Origin: an uncultured Azospirillum sp.
GTDB lineage: Bacteria; Pseudomonadota; Alphaproteobacteria; RF32; CAG-239
Direction: 5' to 3'
Assembly (NCBI GenBank): GCA_900542055.1
Contig: UQMA01000037.1
Coordinates: forward strand, 1-11,702
DNA length: 11,702 nucleotides
Each line of letters opens with the position of its first letter. Position 1 is the first letter of the stretch. The notes beneath the pieces were generated by a model, which saw only the letters and a list, made by a program, of their open reading frames with translations, had not been told where the DNA came from and searched no databases. Positions 6,169 through 11,702 of this stretch are shown in pieces. The translations under genes and the position numbers were made by a program.

Positions 6169-7170
6169 TTAATTAAAACTTTCAACTTTTTTTATAAAAT
6201 CAACAACCGTCTGATAATCATCGGTTTTGGTAAAAAACGGCGTTTCAGCAAGTTTTTCCAATTCTCTGCATATATCTTTTGCCACCAAAATATCATTAAT
6301 ATCTTCCACCGAAACCATTACTTTTCCGTTAGCTTTGTTCTTATCAGCGGCGAATTCCCTTAAATGCTCTTTTCTTAAACTTTCTATTTCCGCACGCACT
6401 TCATCTTCAATCAATTTCTGATATTTCGGAGAATATTTGATATAGTCAACAATTTCACTGTAAGGCAGTCCGAATTGCTTTGAAATTTTATCCACTTTTT
6501 CTATTTTATCCTTAAACAACGCCAAAAAATTGCGCGGATAAACACTGAGTTCATATCCGTATTCTTTACAAACCTGCGGGTACACCTCTGTATGTTTATA
6601 TATAACCCTGTCCGCTCTCAGCAATTCTTCAGGAAAACTTTTTCCGGCCTGATACCCGATGCAAAAACTGGTAGTCCAAAAAATTGCAAAGCAGGAAATA
6701 GCCGTAAGAATTGGATATTTTGATAAAATACTTTTTGCCGGTGCCGTTTTTGTTTTTTTGCTTTTTGTAAACAATAAACACAAATTTGCGATAATACCGA
6801 TTGCAATAAACAAACAACACATATAGAACAAAACAGAATTTCCTTCAAAATAAGGCAAAAATGTTGTTCCAAACCATAGCAATAGAATTGACAACAAATA
6901 TATAGTTCCGCTGCTACCTATATCACGGCTTCGTTTTTGAACCAAAGCCAACTGGCTGTAAATTAAAGTAAGAATTATAAAACTGACTAAAAAATAATTT
7001 TTAAGCACCAAAAGCGACAATGAAAAAATTTTAAGAACAACACTGCCGAAAAAATATTTTAAACGTTTAATTTTGCCATTATAGCTGAAGAAAAATTTTC
7101 CTAATTTAATTAGTTTAATCAATAAATAATCTTCTACTTTTTCATTTTTAAGAGATGTTTTTTCTGTCAT
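6169..7170 (-). CDS. DUF805-type membrane protein with extra C-terminal domain
   Basis: A 333-residue membrane protein. Residues about 24-135 match the DUF805 pattern: FFFSYNGKIKRLKYF (in place of the usual F-x-GR-x-x-R-x-x-Y/F), two hydrophobic spans, the signature QKRSRDIGSSG (78-88; family R-R-x-x-D-x-G-x-S-G), and two more spans. A fifth span at about 152-173 follows a Lys-rich loop. Residues from about 175 to the end are hydrophilic and helix-rich, with many Glu and Lys, and are not part of DUF805. DUF805 has no established function, though it is common in small inner-membrane proteins. GAGAGG precedes the ATG, and a weak promoter (TTTTAC, 16 bases, TATATT near 7208-7235) lies upstream. 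The domain call is fairly sure; the C-terminal part is unknown. Confidence 0.75.
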   Translation of the reverse strand: MTEKTSLKNEKVEDYLLIKLIKLGKFFFSYNGKIKRLKYFFGSVVLKIFSLSLLVLKNYFLVSFIILTLIYSQLALVQKRSRDIGSSGTIYLLSILLLWFGTTFLPYFEGNSVLFYMCCLFIAIGIIANLCLLFTKSKKTKTAPAKSILSKYPILTAISCFAIFWTTSFCIGYQAGKSFPEELLRADRVIYKHTEVYPQVCKEYGYELSVYPRNFLALFKDKIEKVDKISKQFGLPYSEIVDYIKYSPKYQKLIEDEVRAEIESLRKEHLREFAADKNKANGKVMVSVEDINDILVAKDICRELEKLAETPFFTKTDDYQTVVDFIKKVESFN

Positions 7171-7281
7171 ATTTCAGCCTCTCTGCCATGATTTTAATAT
7201 ATTATATAATATAGCACTCCCACGAAAAAGTAAAACAAATTGCCTTATTATAAACAGAAATCGCTGTTTTTTTCTCAAAAA

Positions 7282-7506
7282 TCAATGCACGCTTTGAGGA
7301 ACAAGATCATATTTTCGGGCAACAAAAAATGCCAGACCACGGCTGTCTGTCACCGCCAATTCTGTTCCGTCCGCTGCGCACAAGCGCCAAACACTGTTAT
7401 TTGAAACTTTATCGCATTTTACAAAAGCAACTTTTTCACTGTTTAACTTTTCCATAGCTAAAGCGAAATTAAAATTTTCTTTTGTCATCTGACATATTTT
7501 TTGCAT
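7282..7506 (-). CDS. DUF1150 family small protein
   Basis: A 74-residue soluble protein. The second half carries the DUF1150 pattern: KVAFVKCDKV, then WRLCAADGTELAVTDSR, a helix GLAFFVARKYDL and the typical end VPQSVH. The family is found in alphaproteobacteria, is uncharacterised, and often lies near small heat-shock protein genes, none of which is present here. A strong Shine-Dalgarno (AAAGGAGAG) sits nine bases before the ATG at 7506. A second in-frame ATG at residue 7 could also be used. The gene is divergent to infA with 157 bases between them and has a TATATT -10-like box but no clear -35. Confidence 0.8.
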   Translation of the reverse strand: MQKICQMTKENFNFALAMEKLNSEKVAFVKCDKVSNNSVWRLCAADGTELAVTDSRGLAFFVARKYDLVPQSVH

Positions 7507-7598
7507 ATATCATCTCTCCTTTACATTTTAAATATAGCATCATCAAGTTAAACATTGCCTAACAAAAAGGTTTTTTACAGAGAAAATAAAGAAATAAT

Positions 7599-7627
7599 TT
7601 GCAAAAAACAATTTTACGTATTATACA
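7599..7627 (+). promoter_or_regulatory. Candidate sigma-70-like promoter of infA
   Basis: TTGCAA (7599-7604), a 17-base spacer and TATACA (7622-7627) lie 36 bases before the infA ATG. This is the only good promoter match on the plus strand in the divergent region. Confidence 0.6.
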
Positions 7628-7663
7628 CTATGCCAATAACATTAAAAAAATTAAGGAAAATTA

Positions 7664-7882
7664 ATGAAAGAAGAACTTTTGGAACTGACTGGTGAAGTCA
7701 TCGAAAAATTACCTAATGCCATGTTTCGCGTAAAACTTGAAAACGGCGTTGAAATTCTTGCCATGACTGCCGGAAAAATGCGCAAATTCCGCATTAGAGT
7801 TATGGTTGGCGACAAAGTGGATATTGAAATGACCCCTTATGATCTGACAAAAGGACGCATTACTTTCCGCCACAAAGACTGA
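7664..7882 (+). CDS. infA: Translation initiation factor IF-1
   Basis: The 72-residue length is exactly that of bacterial IF-1, an OB-fold protein that binds the 30S A site during initiation. It carries the family core: GEVIEKLPNAMFRVKLENG, then TAGKMRKFRIRV, GDKVDIEMTPYDLTKGRI and the short basic end TFRHKD. The start has AAGGA at normal spacing (TTAAGGAAAATTAATG). The gene stands alone on the plus strand with its own promoter. Its stop codon is one base from the stop of the convergent YqaA-type gene, with no terminator hairpin between. Confidence 0.97.
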   Translation: MKEELLELTGEVIEKLPNAMFRVKLENGVEILAMTAGKMRKFRIRVMVGDKVDIEMTPYDLTKGRITFRHKD

Positions 7883-7883
7883 T

Positions 7884-8459
7884 TTATAAATATTTTATCA
7901 GCAGAAAACCGCCGAACAATAAAATAAAAAACAAAATCGAAAGCAAATTAAAATGTTTTTCGATAAATTTTTTTATTGATTCTCCAAAAAAGTATAACAA
8001 TCCGGCTACCATAAAAAAGCGCAATCCGCGCGCCACAACAGAAGCCACGCCGAAAGTTACAAGATTCATTGCAACAACTCCGCTGGCAATGGTAATAACT
8101 TTATATGGAAAAGGAGTTATTCCCGCTGCAAAAACTATCCATGCTCCATATTCATTGTAATATTGCTTAAAATTTTCAAATTGTTCAAGATAGCCGTAAA
8201 AAGACAACAACGGTTTGGCAATAACATCATAGCCGTAATAGCCGATTGCATACCCAAAATATCCGCCGACAACACTTGCAAAAGTTGCAATTCCAGCTAT
8301 TTTCCATGCTTTTTTAGGTTGTGAAACTACCATCGGAATCAACATAATGTCCGGTGGTATCGGGAAAAATGAACTTTCAATAAACGAAACAATTCCTAAT
8401 ATCCATAAAGCGTTCTTTTTAGCCGCCGCATCAATCATCCATTGATAAAGTCTTTTCAT
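7884..8459 (-). CDS. YqaA / DedA-like (VTT domain) membrane protein
   Basis: About 191 residues of a polytopic inner-membrane protein of the YqaA branch of the DedA/VTT (SNARE-associated) superfamily, whose better-known members help move lipid carriers across membranes. Key marks are FIESSFFPIPPD (Glu and Asp of the re-entrant loop), the Gly-rich GGYFGYAIGYYG, AGITPFPYKVITIASG (second re-entrant loop) and ARGLRFF. A hydrophobic helix closes the protein. I chose the ATG at 8459 because MKRLYQWMI matches the family start; an ATG at 8483 adds eight residues and neither has a strong Shine-Dalgarno. It follows the pseudo-receiver gene by 20-45 bases on the same strand, so the two are probably co-transcribed. 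The family is sure; the substrate is unknown. Confidence 0.88.
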   Translation of the reverse strand: MKRLYQWMIDAAAKKNALWILGIVSFIESSFFPIPPDIMLIPMVVSQPKKAWKIAGIATFASVVGGYFGYAIGYYGYDVIAKPLLSFYGYLEQFENFKQYYNEYGAWIVFAAGITPFPYKVITIASGVVAMNLVTFGVASVVARGLRFFMVAGLLYFFGESIKKFIEKHFNLLSILFFILLFGGFLLIKYL

Positions 8460-8503
8460 GTAGCTGTTTTCCAATATAAGCATTCATCACAAACAGCAGT
8501 ACA

Positions 8504-9121
8504 TTAACCGATAAAAGATACCAAATCTTTAAGATTTTTCATATTTTCAACATAAAACACATTTTTAATGCCCAGCTTCAGTTTTAATTCTTTATAACGT
8601 TTCGGAGAAGAATGCACAAACACTGCTTTAGCCTCATTTTTTTGCAAAAATAATTTTGCAGCCTGCACATTATAGACATTAAAATAGGATATATTCAGCT
8701 CTTTAATAAATTGCACAGAAAAATCATCTGGCGGCAGAAAGTCGTCCAGCAACAAAACATCATATTTAGCTCCTCCCGCACAATAAGCGCTTGCTATCTG
8801 CGGCAATTTATCTTTATCGTCCGGATCATAAATATAATGCGAAACACCTTGCTGCCATGCTGCCAATTTATCATCATAAAGTGACACCAACGGAGCTTTG
8901 TCTGCAAAACCATTCACAACCAAATGTTCAACCAAAGCTGAATAATTTGTGTTTTCCATTTGAGAATTCAAAACATATAATTCCGGTTTAAGTTCTTTGG
9001 CATAGCTTACCAATTTAAAAGCATTTTCTGTCGAAAAAACTTCAAAACCATTATCTTCAAGCAATTGAGGATAAAAATCATTGTGTTTTTTATCGTCATC
9101 AATAATAAAAACCCTGCACAT
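8504..9121 (-). CDS. Two-part receiver-like protein lacking phosphoacceptor Asp
   Basis: A 205-residue protein that reads as two receiver (REC)-like folds in a row with no output domain. The first begins VFIIDDDKKHN, the classic acidic pocket at strand 1, but the phosphoacceptor position in ELYVLNSQM is Asn52 rather than Asp. The strand-4 Ser80 is present and the strand-5 Lys is not obvious. The second starts near residue 119 with YDVLLLDD, and its equivalent acceptor position in AKAVFVHSS is His150. It would therefore be unphosphorylatable at both sites and may act as a binding adaptor. The Shine-Dalgarno AAGGAG lies before the ATG. It follows folD by 43 bases and precedes the YqaA-type gene by 20-44 bases. 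REC-like identity is inferred from pattern; the second domain is less certain. Confidence 0.65.
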   Translation of the reverse strand: MCRVFIIDDDKKHNDFYPQLLEDNGFEVFSTENAFKLVSYAKELKPELYVLNSQMENTNYSALVEHLVVNGFADKAPLVSLYDDKLAAWQQGVSHYIYDPDDKDKLPQIASAYCAGGAKYDVLLLDDFLPPDDFSVQFIKELNISYFNVYNVQAAKLFLQKNEAKAVFVHSSPKRYKELKLKLGIKNVFYVENMKNLKDLVSFIG

Positions 9122-9149
9122 ATAAGCTCCTTATTTAAATGACACAAGG

Positions 9150-9179
9150 TTTATATAATCACTCTTAAGTATTTTCCAA
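9150..9179 (-). promoter_or_regulatory. Weak candidate promoter for the pseudo-receiver gene
   Basis: Minus-strand TTGGAA (9179-9174), an 18-base spacer and TATAAA (9155-9150) overlap the end of folD. It could give the pseudo-receiver and YqaA-type genes their own transcript within the folD operon. Confidence 0.4.
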
Positions 9180-10022
9180 CCCTTCGTTCTGTTTTATATA
9201 GGCACACAATGTATTTTTCAGCAGCATAGCAACCGTTAAGGGACCAACCCCACCCGGAACCGGTGTAATATATCCGGCTTTTTCTTTAACTTCATCAAAA
9301 TCAACATCTCCGCACAATTTTCCATCAATTCGATTAATGCCGACATCAACAACCGCTGCGCCTTCCTTAATCCAATCTTTTTTAACCATTTTCGGACAAC
9401 CGCAGGCCGCAATCACAATATCCGCCTGTTTGGTTAAATCAGACAAATTAAATGTTTTACTATGAGCAATTGTAACCGTGCAGTTATGGTTCAGCAACAA
9501 GGATGCCAACGGACGGCCGACAATAACCGAACGACCGATAATAACAGCATTTTTTCCGCTCAAATCTCCTAAAGTTTCTTTCAGCATATACAAAACACCT
9601 TGTGGAGTTGCCGCAACCATAGCAGATTTTTCATTTGCGTGGAGTCGTCCCAAATTTTCAAAACCGAAACCATCAACATCTTTAGCAAAATCTATTTTTT
9701 CTATAATTTTATTTGCATTTAAATGTTTAGGTAACGGCATTTGAACAATAATGCCGTTAACATCATTATCTCTATTTAACTTCTCTATTAAATTAACAAC
9801 TTCTTTTTCCGAAACATTCTCCGCCAGATGATGAATAACACACTTCATGCCTGCAGCTTCAGCAGCTTTTTTTTTGTTTCGGTCATAAATAAGGCTGGCT
9901 TCATCATCTCCGACCAAGACCACCGCTAAATAAGGCTGTATATGCAGTTTTGAAATTTTAGCGGTCAATTCTTCACGAACTTTCTGCGCCATTGTTTTTC
10001 CATCAATAATCAAAGCCGTCAT
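9165..10022 (-). CDS. folD: Methylenetetrahydrofolate dehydrogenase / cyclohydrolase
   Basis: FolD oxidises 5,10-methylene-THF with NADP and hydrolyses the methenyl product to 10-formyl-THF for purine and formyl-Met-tRNA synthesis in the cytoplasm. The 285-residue length is normal. Visible marks are YDRNKKKAAEAAG with Tyr46 and catalytic Lys52; VQMPLP; KDVDGFG with Asp117; the cofactor loop IIGRSVIVGRPLA; VVDVGINR; and the end motif TPVPGGVGPLTVAMLL. The usual PCTP is AATP here (137-140), a mild change. The ATG overlaps the DUF167 stop by 4 bp (ATGA), and GGAG lies nine bases upstream inside that gene, so the two are coupled. Confidence 0.96.
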   Translation of the reverse strand: MTALIIDGKTMAQKVREELTAKISKLHIQPYLAVVLVGDDEASLIYDRNKKKAAEAAGMKCVIHHLAENVSEKEVVNLIEKLNRDNDVNGIIVQMPLPKHLNANKIIEKIDFAKDVDGFGFENLGRLHANEKSAMVAATPQGVLYMLKETLGDLSGKNAVIIGRSVIVGRPLASLLLNHNCTVTIAHSKTFNLSDLTKQADIVIAACGCPKMVKKDWIKEGAAVVDVGINRIDGKLCGDVDFDEVKEKAGYITPVPGGVGPLTVAMLLKNTLCAYIKQNEGLENT

Positions 10023-10330
10023 TTAGCTTCACTCCATAATTTTATCTTTTCAATCACTGTTTGATTTTTATTTTTCAGCAAAATTTTTTTCAAATGATTT
10101 GTTTCACCGCTGATTAATTCGATTTCACTTTTGGGCAATTTCAATTCTTTGCTGAAAAACTTAATCAACTCTTTATTGGCTTTTCCTTTTTCAGGAACAC
10201 TGACAACACTTATTTTCAAATATTCATGTCCGTCTGCATCGCAAAAAATGCCTTTAACCGACAAGCTTGCCGCATTGGGAATAACTTTTACCGCCAATAA
10301 AATTCCATTATCTTTTTCTTCAAAAACCAT
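10019..10330 (-). CDS. DUF167 (YggU) family protein
   Basis: About 103 residues of the YggU/DUF167 family, small conserved proteins of unknown function that commonly sit beside yggT. The core is clear: ILLAVKVIPNAAS, then DADGHEYLKISVVSVPEKGKAN and LPKSEIELISGETNHLKKI, which covers the signature P-P-x-x-G-K-A-N with one change (VPEKGKAN). I prefer the ATG at 10330 (MVFEEKDNG), which fits family length. A TTG at 10351 in the same frame would add MPLLFCL, but it lies inside a perfect hairpin. GAGGGAGGG is just upstream of that hairpin and would reach the ATG if the hairpin is folded. The stop overlaps the folD start. The family is sure; the start is uncertain. Confidence 0.88.
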   Translation of the reverse strand: MVFEEKDNGILLAVKVIPNAASLSVKGIFCDADGHEYLKISVVSVPEKGKANKELIKFFSKELKLPKSEIELISGETNHLKKILLKNKNQTVIEKIKLWSEAK

Positions 10331-10344
10331 CAGGCAAAAAAGAA

Positions 10345-10366
10345 GCGGCAAAACAAATTTTGCCGC
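10345..10366 (-). terminator. Hairpin with T tract between yggT and DUF167
   Basis: On the minus strand GCGGCAAAA and TTTTGCCGC pair perfectly (9 bp, loop TTTG) and are followed by TTCTTTTTT. It has the form of an intrinsic terminator for yggT. It also lies between a GAGGGAGGG sequence and the preferred DUF167 ATG, so it could be an attenuator or a translation-control element instead. Confidence 0.7.
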
Positions 10367-10384
10367 CCTCCCTCAATTTGGTTA

Positions 10385-10654
10385 TTACCACATCATTTGA
10401 CCTAAAACAGCCAAAACAAAAAATATGGCGACTGGAACAATATCTACACCGCCAAGCGAGCGATATTTTTCAGGCAGGCTATCCGAAACTTTTTTATAAA
10501 TCGGCGTAGTAACCTTTTTAACCAATTCAACACTTTTGTGCAAAGATTCATTTTTTGAAAAATCAACAATTTTATTGCTTTCCAACCAACTTGTCACAAT
10601 ATCAAAAAGAACTATCAGCGAACAAACAATAAAAATCAGCCCAATTAAACTCAT
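10385..10654 (-). CDS. YggT family small membrane protein
   Basis: An 89-residue inner-membrane protein. It has a hydrophobic N-terminal span (about 4-22) continuing to SWLESN, a central stretch with VKKVTTPIYKKVSDSLP in the place of the family's LTEP-L-P-I-R-x-LP, then GGVDIVPVAIFFVLAVLG forming the second span. YggT proteins are often linked to division, envelope or osmotic functions, but their activity is not settled. A strong Shine-Dalgarno (AAGGAGAG) precedes the ATG. It is the first gene of the yggT-DUF167-folD order, separated from DUF167 by a terminator-like hairpin. The charged centre (30-48) is longer and more Lys-rich than usual for the family. Confidence 0.85.
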   Translation of the reverse strand: MSLIGLIFIVCSLIVLFDIVTSWLESNKIVDFSKNESLHKSVELVKKVTTPIYKKVSDSLPEKYRSLGGVDIVPVAIFFVLAVLGQMMW

Positions 10655-10710
10655 TTATCTCTCCTTATTTTTTAATTGCTAAACAATTTAATTTATTTTT
10701 TTACGCTTGT

Positions 10711-11702
10711 CTAGCTGTTTTGTTGTTGTGCCGTTGTCAAAAATTTGAATTTTCCGGCATCAAAAGCTCTTGCTCTATCTTCTTTTGCTCCCAAACCATT
10801 ATCTTTTAACGGCGGACGGCGACCGCTCAGACGAGCAATACGGGTTTTTATATCTTCTTGGTTTTCTTCTTCATGAGGAGCTGCTGATAACATATCTTCA
10901 GCTTTGCTGTTAACTGGCGACAGATAGTCTAAATCATCCCAGTGAAACAAAATATTTTCTTTCAAACTATCGTCAAAAGAATATTGTTCACGGATACAAA
11001 CATCTTCCTCCGGCTCATAATCCGGTTCGTACTCACCATAAAACCAATCATATTCACCATACAAATCATCATCATCACCGCGATACATACGCAGCCGGCG
11101 CAAAGTCGATTTCGGCATATTCCAGCGTTCGCCGTGTTTTTTGAATTCATTCATTGCTGCCACCAACACAACTGCTTTGCGGAAACCCATCATTTTCAAG
11201 CTTTTATCTATCCGCTCTTTGGTTTCATCGCTGGTTGAAGGCGTGTTTTCCTTGATTGCATTACGAATTTGACGGAGTTTTACCAATTTATTATACAACT
11301 GATCATATTTTTTCTTTGCTTCGGGAAAAGAACTATGCTGATATAATCCTAAACAAGTCATCAATTCGGCTTCACGGGTATAGGAATCAGAAATCCAATC
11401 ATTACGCTCGGCCAAATCACTGTCTGAAACATAGCCGTCGTTCATGTGCTGCATAATCTGTGAACAATCTTCAAACCAACTAAAATATTCTTGGCTTGAA
11501 TTGGTTTCAGAATTTAACAGCTCTATAGATTCGGCAATTTTAAACTGTAAATCTTCAACCGGAACTTCATCTTTACCTATTTTCACCGTAGCGCGGCGCG
11601 GAGCCAGAACTAATTCTCTGGCAGCTTTTTGCACTTCGTCATAAGGTAAAGTAGGATATTCACGCTTTACGGCTTGCGCAACGATAACCCGCGGAGAAGC
11701 CA
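10711..11702 (-). CDS. Unrecognised acidic protein, 5' end beyond the window
   Basis: The frame is open to the right edge. It reads ASPRVIVAQAVKREYPTLP before a GTG at 11634 that could look like a start but is more likely an internal codon, so at least 329 residues belong to the gene. The visible part is hydrophilic and mostly helical, with no membrane span. A very acidic, aromatic tract lies at residues 209-233 of the visible part (RGDDDDLYGEYDWFYGEYEP and on), between a basic stretch (KSTLRRLRMYR) and a basic tail (TRIARLSGRRPPLK). I do not recognise the family. It lies 56 bases before yggT on the same strand, with no clear terminator between, so co-transcription is possible. AT-rich codon use matches its neighbours. 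Confidence 0.75.
   Translation of the reverse strand, partial: ASPRVIVAQAVKREYPTLPYDEVQKAARELVLAPRRATVKIGKDEVPVEDLQFKIAESIELLNSETNSSQEYFSWFEDCSQIMQHMNDGYVSDSDLAERNDWISDSYTREAELMTCLGLYQHSSFPEAKKKYDQLYNKLVKLRQIRNAIKENTPSTSDETKERIDKSLKMMGFRKAVVLVAAMNEFKKHGERWNMPKSTLRRLRMYRGDDDDLYGEYDWFYGEYEPDYEPEEDVCIREQYSFDDSLKENILFHWDDLDYLSPVNSKAEDMLSAAPHEEENQEDIKTRIARLSGRRPPLKDNGLGAKEDRARAFDAGKFKFLTTAQQQNS

Noticed and set aside
7252..7269. Hairpin AAACAG...CTGTTT with a T run on the plus strand
   Set aside because: Only six weak base pairs, and the T run faces plus, where no gene ends; a poor terminator for the DUF1150 gene on minus.
7878..7901. CTGAT/ATCAG stem between infA and the YqaA-type gene
   Set aside because: Five base pairs with a 13-base AT loop is too weak to count as a terminator.
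11632..11634. GTG as the start of the right-edge protein
   Set aside because: The frame stays open to the window edge, with coding-like sequence upstream and no Shine-Dalgarno before the GTG.

Overview
This window looks like a piece of an AT-rich, host-associated type alphaproteobacterial genome. The lineage call rests on four things seen here: a small protein ending DLVPQSVH that matches the alphaproteobacterial DUF1150 family; the order YggT, DUF167 (YggU), FolD on one strand; an IF-1 of alphaproteobacterial type; and clear Shine-Dalgarno sites (AAGGAG and similar) before several genes. Most of the window is about one third G+C by hand count of sampled lines. The first ~1.6 kb is about one half G+C and uses codons differently, so it may be transferred DNA or a misjoined assembly.

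Layout. 1-1,680: the 5' end of an unrecognised gene and an M16-peptidase homologue lacking the zinc-binding histidines, with a strong terminator between them. 1,683-3,095: two singly transcribed genes, a left-handed beta-helix acyltransferase and a lipoprotein built from two copies of one domain, each with its own sigma-70-like promoter. 3,096-5,270: a divergent promoter region, then the overlapping nagA-nagB pair, which turns GlcNAc-6-P into fructose-6-P, ending in a bidirectional terminator. 5,270-7,506, minus strand: a GT32 glycosyltransferase, a DUF805 membrane protein with a large extra C-terminal domain, and the DUF1150 protein. 7,664-7,882, plus strand: infA (IF-1) alone, converging on the next group with one base between stop codons.

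7,884-10,654, minus strand: YggT, DUF167, FolD, a two-part receiver-like protein lacking both phosphoacceptor aspartates, and a YqaA/DedA-type membrane protein. DUF167 and folD overlap by 4 bp. A perfect hairpin with a T tract sits between yggT and DUF167, at the likely DUF167 start. 10,711-11,702: the C-terminal part of an unrecognised acidic protein that runs off the right edge.

Functionally, the window mixes housekeeping (IF-1, FolD), amino-sugar use (NagA, NagB) and envelope or surface-sugar functions (GT32, acyltransferase, lipoprotein, DUF805, YqaA-like). No RNA genes, CRISPR arrays, insertion sequences or prophage genes were found. No gap exceeds 300 bases. I do not see a complete new multi-gene system. 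The best leads are the double pseudo-receiver next to a YqaA-type membrane protein, the duplicated-domain lipoprotein, the catalytically dead M16 homologue in a compositionally foreign segment, and the hairpin at the DUF167 start.
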